DNA from: CAWCDJ01 sp963796675
GTDB lineage: Bacteria; Acidobacteriota; Terriglobia; Bryobacterales; Bryobacteraceae
NCBI GenBank assembly: GCA_963796675.1
Contig: CAWCMS010000005.1
Span: forward strand, 124,001 to 188,000
DNA length: 64,000 nucleotides
Direction: 5' to 3'
The notes under the pieces were generated by a model. The model did no database searches. It saw only the letters and a list, made by a program, of their open reading frames with translations, and was not told the DNA's origin. Made by a program: the position numbers and the translations under genes. Positions 46,314 to 54,625 of this stretch are shown one piece after another (positions within the stretch are counted from its first letter, which is position 1; every line of letters starts with the position of its first letter).

Positions 46314-48110
46314 ATGTCGACCATTACTCAAACTCGGGGCAAAGAGGGAACCGAAGGGCGGCGGCTGGTAGAAATGAACTGGGACCCGATCACGCGCATC
46401 GTGGGGAGCCTGGGCATCTACACCAAGATTGATTTCGAAAACCGCGAAGTAGCCGAATGCCACAGCACGTCCTCCATTTTCCGCGGCTACAGCATCTTCA
46501 TGAAGAACAAGGATCCGCGCGACGCACACTTCATCACGAGCCGGATCTGCGGCATCTGCGGCGATAATCACGCCACGTGTGCCTGCTACGCGCAGAATAT
46601 GGCCTTCGGAGTTCGCCCGCCGGCGCTCGGCGAATGGATCGTCAACTGCGGCGAAGCGGCCGAGTACATGTTCGACCACAACATTTTCCAGGACAACCTG
46701 GTGGGCGTGGATTTCTGCGAGCAGATGGTCAAAGAGACCAACCCCGGCGTTTGGGACCGCGCCCAGACCGCAGATGCTCCGCACGCCGAACAGCACGGCT
46801 ACCGCAAGATCTCCGACATAATGCGGTCGCTCAACCCGTTCACCGGCGAGTTCTATCGCGAGGCGCTCCACATGAGCCGCCTGACGCGCGAAATGTTCTG
46901 CCTCATGGAAGGCCGCCACGTGCACCCTTCCACGCTCTACCCCGGAGGCGTGGGGACGGTGCCCAGTCCGCAGCTCTTCACCGAATATCTGGTGCGCCTC
47001 ATGAAATATGTGGAGTTCATGAAGCGCGTGGTGCCGCTGCACGATGACCTCTTCGACTTCTTCTACCAGGCGCTGCCGGGTTACGAGAAGGTCGGGCAGC
47101 GCCGCATCCTGCTCGGCTGCTGGGGCTCCTGGAACGATCCCGACGTCTGCGACTATACCTATCGCAACATGGCGCACTGGGGCGAGTCGATGTACGTCAC
47201 GCCCGGCGTGGTGGTGGACGGCAAACTCGTCACCACCAGCCTGGTCGATATCAACCTCGGCATCCGCATTCTGCTCGGCAGCTCTTACTACGATGACTGG
47301 CAGCGCGAGGATACCTTCGTCCGCGAGGATCCGCTCGGCAATGCCGTGGACCAGCGGCATCCCTGGAACCAGACCACCACGCCGCGCCCCCAGAAGCGTA
47401 ACTTCGACGACAAGTACACGTGGGTGATGTCGCCGCGCTGGTATCACCGTGAGACCGGCGATCACCTGGCGCTCGATACCGGAGGCGGCCCGATCGCGCG
47501 ACTGTGGTCCACGGCGCTCGCGGGCAAGGTGAATATCGGCTACGTGCAATCCACCGGGCACAGCGTGAAGATCCGGCTGCCGAAGACGGCGTCGAAAGGC
47601 GAGGTGGAGTTCGAATGGAAGATTCCGCGGTGGAGCAACGCCATCGAGCGCGATCGCGCCCGCACCTACTTTCAGGCATACGCGGCCGCGGCGGCGCTCC
47701 ATTTCGTCGAGAAGGGAATGGCCGAAGTGCACGCAGGCCGCACCCGAACCTGGAGCGATTTCAAGGTCCCGCAGGACGCCATCGCCTGCGGCTTCCATGA
47801 AGCCGTGCGCGGCGTGCTCTCGCATCACGTGGTGATCCGCGACGGCAAAATCGCCAACTATCATCCGTATCCGCCAACGCCGTGGAATGCCAGCCCGCGC
47901 GATACCCATGGCACTCCGGGTCCCTATGAAGACGCGGTGCAGAATACCCCGATCTTCGAAGAGAACGGCCCCGAGAATTTCCGCGGCATCGATATCATGC
48001 GCGCTGTCCGCAGCTTCGACCCGTGCCTGCCCTGCGGTGTCCACATGTACCTGGGCAAAGGTAAGGTGCTCGAGACGCGGCATTCGCCGATGTTCGGAGT
48101 GCAGGGCTGA
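46314..48110 (+). CDS. hhyL: Group 1h [NiFe]-hydrogenase large subunit
   Basis: A 598-residue catalytic subunit. N-terminal nickel ligands are in SRICGICGDNHATC (about Cys79 and Cys82), C-terminal ligands in FDPCLPCGVH (Cys571 and Cys574). The 21-residue tail after His577 would be removed by the maturation protease encoded downstream. Other pieces such as MNWDPITRIVGSLGI and GRHVHPSTLYPGGVGTVP fit the group. It splits H2 and, in this group, can do so at atmospheric concentrations and in oxygen. Stop overlaps the next gene (ATG at 48110). Confidence 0.95.
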   Translation: MSTITQTRGKEGTEGRRLVEMNWDPITRIVGSLGIYTKIDFENREVAECHSTSSIFRGYSIFMKNKDPRDAHFITSRICGICGDNHATCACYAQNMAFGVRPPALGEWIVNCGEAAEYMFDHNIFQDNLVGVDFCEQMVKETNPGVWDRAQTADAPHAEQHGYRKISDIMRSLNPFTGEFYREALHMSRLTREMFCLMEGRHVHPSTLYPGGVGTVPSPQLFTEYLVRLMKYVEFMKRVVPLHDDLFDFFYQALPGYEKVGQRRILLGCWGSWNDPDVCDYTYRNMAHWGESMYVTPGVVVDGKLVTTSLVDINLGIRILLGSSYYDDWQREDTFVREDPLGNAVDQRHPWNQTTTPRPQKRNFDDKYTWVMSPRWYHRETGDHLALDTGGGPIARLWSTALAGKVNIGYVQSTGHSVKIRLPKTASKGEVEFEWKIPRWSNAIERDRARTYFQAYAAAAALHFVEKGMAEVHAGRTRTWSDFKVPQDAIACGFHEAVRGVLSHHVVIRDGKIANYHPYPPTPWNASPRDTHGTPGPYEDAVQNTPIFEENGPENFRGIDIMRAVRSFDPCLPCGVHMYLGKGKVLETRHSPMFGVQG

Positions 48111-49156
48111 TGCCGCAGGCCCCGCGGATCGACGAGCTCATCGCGCGGATCGAAGCGGAGGCTGACCCCGAAGTGTGCGGACATGTGCGGGAACTCGTCG
48201 ACGCCATCGTCGGATTCCACGGCGATGCGTTGCGGCGCATGCTCGAACTGGCCGGTGACACACGCGAATTCGCTCGCGACGACATGGTATCGAACCTGCT
48301 GCTGCTCCACGATCTGCATCCGGATGACCTTGCCACGCGCGTCCGCCGCGCCGTCGATCGGCTGCCCTACGTGGAGCTGGCCGGAGTGGAGCAAGGGCTG
48401 GTACGATTGCGCGCGCTGCGTGCGACCGTGTCTCGCGAAGCAGTCGAGGAGGCCGTATTCACAGCCGCCCCTGACGCCGCCGCCGTGGAGATCGAAGGTT
48501 TGTCGGACCCTGCCTTCGTGCCCGTCGAGAGCCTTTGTAGGGTAGGCCTCCCGGCCTGCCCCGGCGAAGGTACCGGCGTGCTGCCGCACGCCCGGGCAGG
48601 CCGGGAGGCCTACCCTACAGAACACTGCGAACTTTGCGGCGCTGCAGTGGATCATCGCCATCCGCACCTGTTCGAAACGGCCAGCCGCCGCCTGGTCTGC
48701 GCCTGCGATGCCTGCACACTCCTCGACCTCGCACCTTACCGCCGGGTCGGCCGCGATGTCCGCCCTCTCGACGACTTCGAACTCACGGATGCCGAATGGT
48801 CGGCGCTCCTCATCCCCATCGACCTCGCTTTCTTCGTCAGGAGCACTTCCGAATCCCGCGTCCGCGCTCTCTATCCCGGACCGGCGGGCATCACCGAATC
48901 CCTGGTTTCCCCGGAGGCCTGGAACGCGATCGCACGGCACAACCCAGCGCTCCAGGTCATGCAGCCAGACATCGAGGCTCTGCTCGTCAATCGCGTCGGT
49001 GAGGCGCGCGACTACTATCTCGCCCCTCTCGATCGCTGCTACGAACTGACCGGCCTGCTCCGTGTTCACTGGCGCGGACTCTCCGGCGGCGAAGAAGCGT
49101 GGCGCGAAATCGCCGGCTTCTTTCGCGATCTGAAAGAAGAGGCCGTCCATGCCTGA
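48110..49156 (+). CDS. NifU-like/DUF5947-like fusion protein of the hydrogenase locus, with in-frame palindromic insert
   Basis: A 348-residue protein overlapping hhyL by 1 base. Residues about 1-135 resemble the NifU-type proteins of actinobacterial hydrogenase clusters (DDMVSNLLLLHDLHPDDLAT, SREAVEEAVFTAAPDAAAVE) but the CxxC normally between them is missing. Residues about 178-340 resemble DUF5947 (CELCGAAVDHRHPHLFETAS, CACDACTLLDLAPYRRVG), carrying a four-cysteine metal-type site. Between them lies a translated palindromic repeat (RVGLPACPGEGTGVLPHARA then GREAYPT). DUF assignments are from memory of Streptomyces clusters. Suggested role: assembly of the hydrogenase cofactors or clusters. 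Confidence 0.75.
   Translation: MPQAPRIDELIARIEAEADPEVCGHVRELVDAIVGFHGDALRRMLELAGDTREFARDDMVSNLLLLHDLHPDDLATRVRRAVDRLPYVELAGVEQGLVRLRALRATVSREAVEEAVFTAAPDAAAVEIEGLSDPAFVPVESLCRVGLPACPGEGTGVLPHARAGREAYPTEHCELCGAAVDHRHPHLFETASRRLVCACDACTLLDLAPYRRVGRDVRPLDDFELTDAEWSALLIPIDLAFFVRSTSESRVRALYPGPAGITESLVSPEAWNAIARHNPALQVMQPDIEALLVNRVGEARDYYLAPLDRCYELTGLLRVHWRGLSGGEEAWREIAGFFRDLKEEAVHA
48536..48619. repeat. Palindromic element inserted in frame in a coding sequence
   Basis: Perfect 26-bp inverted repeat: 48536-48561 (begins TGTAGGGTAGGCCTCC) and 48594-48619 (ends GGAGGCCTACCCTACA), separated by 32 bases. It is 84 bases long, a multiple of three, contains no in-frame stop, and encodes the linker of the hydrogenase accessory protein. 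The same arms recur at 63618-63799 and, in part, at 59493. Confidence 0.9.
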
Positions 49157-49775
49157 TCTCCAGTTCCGCGTGGAGGGCGTCGAGCCCGCACCCTGTTCCG
49201 CCGAGCCCGCACTGAATCTGAAACTCCACATCGAAAACCGGCCCGCCGGCGAGCCGATCGAAAGCCTGCTGCTGCGTTGCCAGATCCGCATCGAAGCGGC
49301 GCGGCGCCCCTATACGGCCGTGGAGCAGTCGGACCTCCGCGACCTGTTCGGTGTGCCGGCCGACTGGGGCCGCACACTTGGCACCATGCTCTGGACCCAC
49401 AGCAGTGTTGCGGTGCCCGCCTTTCACGGAGCGACCCGGATCGATCTCCCGCTAGCCTGCACGTTCGACCTGACCATCGCCGCGACTAAATATTTTCATG
49501 GCCTCGAAGAGGGCGCCGTGCCGATCACCCTTCTCTTCAGCGGAACGGTGTTCTACTGCAATGCGGAAGGCGTGCTCCAGATCGCGCAGATTCCCTGGAG
49601 CACGGAGGCCTCGTGGGAAGTGCCCGTGCGCGTCTGGAAGGAAATGATGGACCGCCACTATCCCAACTCCGCATGGCTCTGCCTGCGTCGCGACGTTTTC
49701 GACCGTCTCTACCGGCACAAAGTCGCACAAGGCCTGCCCACCTTCGAACAGGCGCTGGAGAGCCTGCTGCCATGA
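49149..49775 (+). CDS. DUF6084-like protein of the hydrogenase locus
   Basis: A 208-residue protein overlapping the preceding gene by 8 bases. It begins MPDLQFRVEGVEPAPCSAEP and contains LRDLFGVPADWGRTLGTMLW and ATRIDLPLACTFDLTIAATK; the C-terminus VWKEMMDRHYPNSAWLCLRR is also conserved in actinobacterial relatives. Mostly beta-sheet by composition, no membrane helix or known active site. Found beside group 1h hydrogenases in Actinobacteria (family number recalled, not checked). Probably a maturation or stability partner. Confidence 0.75.
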   Translation: MPDLQFRVEGVEPAPCSAEPALNLKLHIENRPAGEPIESLLLRCQIRIEAARRPYTAVEQSDLRDLFGVPADWGRTLGTMLWTHSSVAVPAFHGATRIDLPLACTFDLTIAATKYFHGLEEGAVPITLLFSGTVFYCNAEGVLQIAQIPWSTEASWEVPVRVWKEMMDRHYPNSAWLCLRRDVFDRLYRHKVAQGLPTFEQALESLLP

Positions 49776-50800
49776 GTGCCCCTTCGGTGGAGCAGATCGC
49801 GAAAGCCGTCCTGTACGAAGGCTACATGCTCTATCCGTACACTGCCGCGTCTCTGAAAAATCAATACCGCTGGAATTTCGGAGTCCTCTACCCGCCCGGC
49901 TTCGACACGGCTGAAATGCAGACCGAATGCCTCGCCCGAGGCGGTGCGCAGACGGTGCTGACCGCCAGCGTCCGCTATCTCGAATTCGAAGCGGACCACA
50001 CCGTGGAGCGCCGCACCGACGCGCAATTTCCCGCCATCTCCGCCCACCTGGTGCGCCACGCCGGCGAGGCCGAGATCGAACTCGCGGCCGAGCCCGCCGC
50101 CGAGGGTCTCCTGCGTTTCCGCATTCAGATCCGCAACCGCGCCGCCTTCGACGGCGCCAATCGCGACGCCGCGCTCACTCGCTCGATGCTCTCGGTTCAC
50201 ACCATCCTCACGCTCGAACAGGGCGAGTTCGTCTCTCTGATCGATCCGCCCGAAGACTGCCGCGACCTGGCCCGCGCCTGCCGCAACATCGGCGCCTGGC
50301 CCGTGCTCGCGGGAGACCAGAGCGAACGCCGCACCATGCTCTCCGCCCCGATCATCCTCTACGACTATCCGCAGATCGCGCCGGAAAGCCGCGGCGACCT
50401 CTTCGATGGCACCGAAATCGACGAGATCCTGACGCTTCGCATCCTCACTCTCAGCGACGAAGAGAAGGCCGCCATCCGCGCCGGCGACGCGCGGGCACGC
50501 GAAATCCTCGAACGCGCCGAATCGCTGCCGGAGGCCCACCTGGCGAAACTGCACGGAGCTTTGCGTGGCTTCCGCCGCCCCGGCGCGCGTGTGCGCCTCC
50601 GCCCCAAGCCCTCCGGCGATATCTTCGACCTCGCACTTCAGGGCAAAACCGCTATCATCGAAGCGGTGGAGGAAGATCTCGAGGGTCGCACGCATCTCGC
50701 CGTGGTGCTCGAAGACGACCCGGGCCGCGACCTCGGCCTCATGCGCCAGCCCGGCCACCGCTTTTTCTTCAGCCCCGAAGAAGTGGAGCCGCTCGAATGA
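49772..50800 (+). CDS. Conserved hydrogenase-locus protein, unknown function
   Basis: A 342-residue protein coupled to its neighbours by ATGA on both sides. N-terminal KAVLYEGYMLYPYTAASLKN then QYRWNFGVLYPPGF is a striking, likely invariant block. The middle has RSMLSVHTILTLEQGEFVSL and the C-terminus AVVLEDDPGRDLGLMRQPGH then RFFFSPEEVEPLE, which resembles a maturation-type beta fold. No cysteine pair or nucleotide motif. Not recognised as a named family; its position between the structural genes and the protease argues for a role in assembling the hydrogenase. Confidence 0.75.
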   Translation: MSAPSVEQIAKAVLYEGYMLYPYTAASLKNQYRWNFGVLYPPGFDTAEMQTECLARGGAQTVLTASVRYLEFEADHTVERRTDAQFPAISAHLVRHAGEAEIELAAEPAAEGLLRFRIQIRNRAAFDGANRDAALTRSMLSVHTILTLEQGEFVSLIDPPEDCRDLARACRNIGAWPVLAGDQSERRTMLSAPIILYDYPQIAPESRGDLFDGTEIDEILTLRILTLSDEEKAAIRAGDARAREILERAESLPEAHLAKLHGALRGFRRPGARVRLRPKPSGDIFDLALQGKTAIIEAVEEDLEGRTHLAVVLEDDPGRDLGLMRQPGHRFFFSPEEVEPLE

Positions 50801-51285
50801 TCCTCGTCGCGGGTATCGGCAATATCTTCTTCGGCGACGACGCCTTCGGCTCCGAACTGGCGCGACGCCTGCAGGCCCGCGATTGGCCCCCAGACGTGCG
50901 CATCGTCGATTTCGGCATCCGCGGCATCGACCTGCTTTACGCGCTCATGGAAACGGACGACGCCGTCATCCTGATCGACGCCGCTCCGCGCGACGGCCAA
51001 CCAGGCACTCTCTACCTGATCGAGCCGGATGTCGCGCAGGAGAGCGGAGATGCCGCGCTCGAGACTCACAGTCTCGACCCAATGCAGGTCCTTTCCGCTG
51101 CCCGCCAGATGGGCGCAACTCCGCGACGCGTCTTCGTCCTGGGCTGCGAACCGGAGATACTCGACGGCATAGGCTTCAGCGAACCCGTGAGCCGGGCGCT
51201 CGAGGAAGCGCCCCGGATGATCGACAATCTGCTTCACCGCATTCGAACCGAAAAGGAGATCTATGAACCTGGGAAAGCTCACTAA
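50797..51285 (+). CDS. Hydrogenase maturation protease (HyaD/HupD-like)
   Basis: A 162-residue endopeptidase. It starts MILVAGIGNIFFGDDAFGSE at 50797, overlapping the previous stop as ATGA. The conserved nickel-binding acid residues are the Glu/Asp in GDDAFGSELARRL, the Asp in VRIVDFGIRGIDLLYALM and the His of LETHSLDPMQVL. It would clip the 21-residue C-terminal tail of the large subunit after His577 once nickel is in place. The end overlaps the start of the 38-residue membrane gene by 23 bases. Confidence 0.93.
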   Translation: MILVAGIGNIFFGDDAFGSELARRLQARDWPPDVRIVDFGIRGIDLLYALMETDDAVILIDAAPRDGQPGTLYLIEPDVAQESGDAALETHSLDPMQVLSAARQMGATPRRVFVLGCEPEILDGIGFSEPVSRALEEAPRMIDNLLHRIRTEKEIYEPGKAH

Positions 51286-51379
51286 GATTCTCGGCAGCGT
51301 GCTGGTCGGCGCCATTGCAGTGGGAATGATCGCCAACTTCCCCGACATCAAGCGCTACGTTCGTATGACCATGATGTAG
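51263..51379 (+). CDS. 38-residue membrane microprotein of the hydrogenase locus (DUF6893-like)
   Basis: ATG at 51263 with an AAAGGAG ribosome-binding site 6 bases upstream, ending TAG at 51377-51379. The protein is one membrane helix, KILGSVLVGAIAVGMIANFP (about 8-27), followed by DIKRYVRMTMM. A short helix plus PDI-RYLR-type tail matches the small proteins I recall in actinobacterial hydrogenase operons. The gene overlaps the protease gene and abuts hypA without a gap. Possibly anchors or tethers the hydrogenase to the membrane; inferred. Confidence 0.7.
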   Translation: MNLGKLTKILGSVLVGAIAVGMIANFPDIKRYVRMTMM

Positions 51380-51730
51380 ATGCACGAACTCTCGATCGCC
51401 ATGGGGATTGTCGAGATTGCCTGCGAGGAAGCCGCGAGCCGCCCCGCCTGCCGGGTCTCGAGCGTCCACCTGCGCCTTGGCCCGCTCTCGGGCGTCGTCA
51501 AGGATTCCCTCTTGTTCGCCTGGGACCTGGCCTGCGCCGAAACGGCCATCGCCGGTTCGCAGCTGGTGATTGAAGAGGTGCCGGTTGAAATCCACTGTTC
51601 GGCGTGCGGAAAGCAGTATTCGGCCGGCAGCATCATCGACCGCTGCTGCCCTGCCTGCCAGAGCTTTGCCACCGAAGTTCTGCGAGGCAGTGAACTGGAA
51701 GTGACCGCGATGGAGATCGAAGACAGCTGA
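51380..51730 (+). CDS. hypA: Nickel metallochaperone HypA
   Basis: A 116-residue protein starting MHELSIAMGIVEIACEEA, where His2 binds nickel. The zinc ribbon is HCSACGKQYSAG and RCCPACQSFATEV (CxxC pairs at about 73-76 and 95-98, with an extra Cys beside the second). The start ATG follows the microprotein stop directly. HypA hands nickel to the large subunit. Its GTPase partner HypB is not encoded in the window. Confidence 0.95.
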   Translation: MHELSIAMGIVEIACEEAASRPACRVSSVHLRLGPLSGVVKDSLLFAWDLACAETAIAGSQLVIEEVPVEIHCSACGKQYSAGSIIDRCCPACQSFATEVLRGSELEVTAMEIEDS

Positions 51731-51737
51731 CCGCGAG

Positions 51738-52976
51738 CTATAGCACTTCGCCGCGCACCAGGTCTTCGTACGTCTCGCGTTTGCGGATGATGCGGTACGC
51801 GCCGCCCTCCACCAGCACCTCGGGAGGCCGCACGCGCGAGTTGTAATTCGAAGCCTGTACGAAGCCGTAGGCGCCGGCGGTGCACACAGCCAGAAAATCG
51901 CCGGGCATCACGTTGGCCATCTGACGGTCGCGCGCCAGGAAGTCACCGGTCTCGCACACAGGCCCCACCACGTCGGCCACCACGAGCGGAAGCGAGTTGC
52001 GCCGCACCGGAATAATCTCGTGGTGCGCGCGATAAAGTGCCGGACGGATCAAATCGTTCATCGCCGCATCCACCACGACGAATTCCTTGGCGCCGTTCTT
52101 CTTGCGGTAGAGCACGCGCGTCAACAGGATTCCCGCCTGCCCAACAATCGACCGCCCCGGCTCCACCATCGCCCGCAGCCCGCTCTGCCGCAGCCGCGCC
52201 CGCAGTTCTTCGACGTAGCGGTGGATCTCCGGAGCCTTTTCGCCCGCATGGTAGGCCACGCCCAGCCCGCCGCCCAGGTCGATGTGGCGGATCGGCAGCC
52301 CTTCGGCGCGGAGCCCGCCCGCGAGCGCCAGCACCTTGTCCACGGCTTCCAGAATCGGACTCGGGTCCAGAATCTGTGAGCCGATATGGCAGCTCACGCC
52401 CTCCGCCGTCAGGTTGCGATACTGTCCCGCGCGACTGTAGACGCCGGCCGCTTCGGCAATGGCGATTCCGAACTTGTGCTCGCTGAGCCCGGTCGAAATG
52501 TAGGGATGCGTCGAGGCGTCCACATCGGGATTCACGCGAATGGAAAATCCGGCCTTCACACCGCGCCGCGCAGCGATGGCGTCGATCAGCGCCAGTTCCG
52601 CTTCGGATTCGCAATTGAAGCTGTGGATGCCCGAAGAGAGCGCGTACTCCACTTCCTCCGCAGTCTTGCCTACCCCGGAAAACACGACCTTCGCCGGATC
52701 TCCGCCCGCCTGCATCACGCGAAAGAGCTCGCCGCCGGAGACGATGTCGAAACCCGAGCCCGCGCGGGCCAGGAGCGCCAGTACGCCGAGCGACGAGTTA
52801 GCCTTCACCGCATAGCAGACCGAGTGCGGCAAATCGCCGAAAGCTTCATCATACGCGCGGAAGTTATCGAGTATGTCCTGGCTCGAATAGACGTAGGCCG
52901 GCGTGCCTACGCGCGCTGCCAAGTCCGCGAGCGGCACCTGCTCGCAGTAAAGATCCTGCTGGGAGTACGCAAACAT
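51738..52976 (-). CDS. lysA: Diaminopimelate decarboxylase
   Basis: A 412-residue PLP enzyme making L-lysine from meso-diaminopimelate. Motifs: VCYAVKANSSLGVLALLARA (the PLP lysine), SGFDIVSGGELFRVMQAGGD, CHIGSQILDPSPILEAVDKV, HIDLGGGLGVAYH, MVEPGRSIVGQAGIL and the active-site VGPVCETGDFLARDR; the C-terminal tyrosine is in CTAGAYGFVQASNYNSR. Length normal. It is convergent with hypA, 7 bases apart, and 16 bases after the phospholipase-like gene, which reads in the same direction. Confidence 0.95.
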   Translation of the reverse strand: MFAYSQQDLYCEQVPLADLAARVGTPAYVYSSQDILDNFRAYDEAFGDLPHSVCYAVKANSSLGVLALLARAGSGFDIVSGGELFRVMQAGGDPAKVVFSGVGKTAEEVEYALSSGIHSFNCESEAELALIDAIAARRGVKAGFSIRVNPDVDASTHPYISTGLSEHKFGIAIAEAAGVYSRAGQYRNLTAEGVSCHIGSQILDPSPILEAVDKVLALAGGLRAEGLPIRHIDLGGGLGVAYHAGEKAPEIHRYVEELRARLRQSGLRAMVEPGRSIVGQAGILLTRVLYRKKNGAKEFVVVDAAMNDLIRPALYRAHHEIIPVRRNSLPLVVADVVGPVCETGDFLARDRQMANVMPGDFLAVCTAGAYGFVQASNYNSRVRPPEVLVEGGAYRIIRKRETYEDLVRGEVL

Positions 52977-52992
52977 GGAAAGGGTGAAACTT

Positions 52993-54297
52993 TTAGTATG
53001 GCATGGAGGCCGCGCCGTTCGATGACGACGTCTGCGTTTTCAGCGCATCGATCGCCGAGACGGCGGCGCGCCACTTCTTCGCATCGCGTTTCGCGGCGAA
53101 CGGCAGATCCAGATTATGGAAGTAGTCCAGCACGTCCTTCCGCAGCACGGGGTCGACGCCCGCCTGGGGCCGTGCCGCCAGTTCGATCGCGAGCTGCTCG
53201 TAAGCCTCATCCGCCATCCGATATTCCACCGGCCGCGTGAGTGCTCCGGTATCGAAATCCCGATTAGGCAGCCGGAAGCCGGCGTTGTTGGCCTGCTGCA
53301 GCAGACCCCTATATTCGGACACCGTCCGCAAAAAGCTAGCCATGAACAGCTTGTCCGCTGCGGCGGAGGGCGGCTTGAAGGCAAACGCCTGGAGCGGCCC
53401 CACCTTGGGGAGAATGCGGATCAGAAGCGCCAGCAGACGCGTCCCCAAGCCCGGACGTTGGTAGGCGCGCCCCCACTCCTTTCGATAGTCCGCGCGCCGC
53501 AAAACGTAAATGAACCGGCGGCGCGTGAGTCCCGGGGTGTCCTTGGCAAGGTCGTCCTTCTTCAGGTGCCAGGCGACCTTGGTGGCCTGCGGAATAATCG
53601 AGCTCACGGTATGGCGGTACGTCCCGACCGCTTTATCGAGATCCTGAAACAGATCCGTGAGCTGCAGCGAATAGGTGCGGTAGAAAGCCCTCTGCAGAAC
53701 TGGCAGGGCGACTTCGAAGCCGATGAAATCGTGATATGCGGTAGGAGCGTAGTGGCCTCGCGCCACTTGCAGCACGTCGAAGCCGAACTCGACTTTGATG
53801 TGCGCAGCCGGATCGTCTTCGTACGTCACGATGTCGCCGAACTTGTGCGCGAGCTTCGGATATTCGAGCGGCACCACCTGGTTAACGGCAATCGCATGCC
53901 CCTGCGTATCCCCGGCATAGTGGGCCAGCGCGCCCAGCGCGAAGGCGAATTCATTGCGGTCCCGCGCCTCGCGAATCAGATTGACGACAAAATCGCCGCT
54001 GCGCACGTAGTGCACCAGGTCGCTGAAGAACCGGCTGCCCATCGGATAGTAGCCCATATCCTGCAGGATGCAGCCGGCGTACGCATAAGCGCGCGCCTCG
54101 CGTAGTTCATCGGGTGTCGCCCCCGGGAAGCGAGCGAGCAAAACAGGCTGAATACTCTGCTCCCACGATGCGTCGATCACGGCTTCGTGGGTGAGCACCG
54201 AATAGGCTGTCAGAATGCGCGGAAATAAGAGAAACAGTAGGACACAGAGCGTACGGGGCGGCACAACGCCCGCCCAAGCAACTCGGATGCCGTTCAT
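52993..54297 (-). CDS. Secreted zinc-dependent phospholipase C-like protein
   Basis: A 434-residue protein with a signal peptide (LCVLLFLLFPRILTAYS). The mature part begins YSVLTHEAVIDASWEQSIQP and includes YAYAGCILQDMGYYPMGSRF and FALGALAHYAGDTQGHAIAV; the repeated His and Asp residues fit the metal-binding set of zinc-dependent phospholipase C/nuclease proteins. The rest, ending AASMPY, is unassigned. The lysA gene starts 16 bases later, so the two may be co-transcribed. Substrate likely extracellular phospholipid; inferred. Confidence 0.75.
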   Translation of the reverse strand: MNGIRVAWAGVVPPRTLCVLLFLLFPRILTAYSVLTHEAVIDASWEQSIQPVLLARFPGATPDELREARAYAYAGCILQDMGYYPMGSRFFSDLVHYVRSGDFVVNLIREARDRNEFAFALGALAHYAGDTQGHAIAVNQVVPLEYPKLAHKFGDIVTYEDDPAAHIKVEFGFDVLQVARGHYAPTAYHDFIGFEVALPVLQRAFYRTYSLQLTDLFQDLDKAVGTYRHTVSSIIPQATKVAWHLKKDDLAKDTPGLTRRRFIYVLRRADYRKEWGRAYQRPGLGTRLLALLIRILPKVGPLQAFAFKPPSAAADKLFMASFLRTVSEYRGLLQQANNAGFRLPNRDFDTGALTRPVEYRMADEAYEQLAIELAARPQAGVDPVLRKDVLDYFHNLDLPFAAKRDAKKWRAAVSAIDALKTQTSSSNGAASMPY

Positions 54298-54353
54298 TTT
54301 CGGGCCACGCCTTCCAACTCCATTTGGACGAAGAAGCGGGCGGCCACGCGAAT

Positions 54354-54602
54354 TTAACCGATTCCTGCCAGTTGCGCGTCCAGATCCGTCAGTTCCTTGC
54401 TGAGCAAAGCCCGGTACCGCGGATTCTGCGCGCTATCCAACTGCCGCTGTACGTGTGTACGCGAAAGCTGAAGGCTTTCCTTCTTCCGAATCAAGTCAAG
54501 TTGTACTGGGTCAAGCGTTTGTTCCAGTGTAGGGCGCTGCCGGATACCTTCGGCCGTGTCGATCTGCGCCTCGACCGACTTGCTTTCCCAACCTCTGGCC
54601 AT
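54354..54602 (-). CDS. Small helical hypothetical protein
   Basis: An 82-residue, charged, probably all-helical protein (EAQIDTAEGIRQRPTLEQTL, LIRKKESLQLSRTHVQRQLD, RYRALLSKELTDLDAQLAGI). The heptad-like pattern of leucines suggests a coiled coil. Not recognised; similar short proteins are known in acidobacterial genomes by my recollection, but no function is assigned. It is divergent from the glutaminase-like gene at 54626, sharing 23 bases. Confidence 0.6.
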   Translation of the reverse strand: MARGWESKSVEAQIDTAEGIRQRPTLEQTLDPVQLDLIRKKESLQLSRTHVQRQLDSAQNPRYRALLSKELTDLDAQLAGIG

Positions 54603-54625
54603 AGTTTTATTCTACGCTTACAGTT

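Noticed and set aside
46275..48083. Minus-strand frame of 602 residues
   Set aside because: Exact antisense of the hydrogenase large subunit; His/Arg-rich without family motif.
49927..50796. N-terminal extension of the hydrogenase protease frame
   Set aside because: The extension is arginine/proline-rich shadow of the preceding gene; the ATGA-coupled start at 50797 begins the conserved fold.
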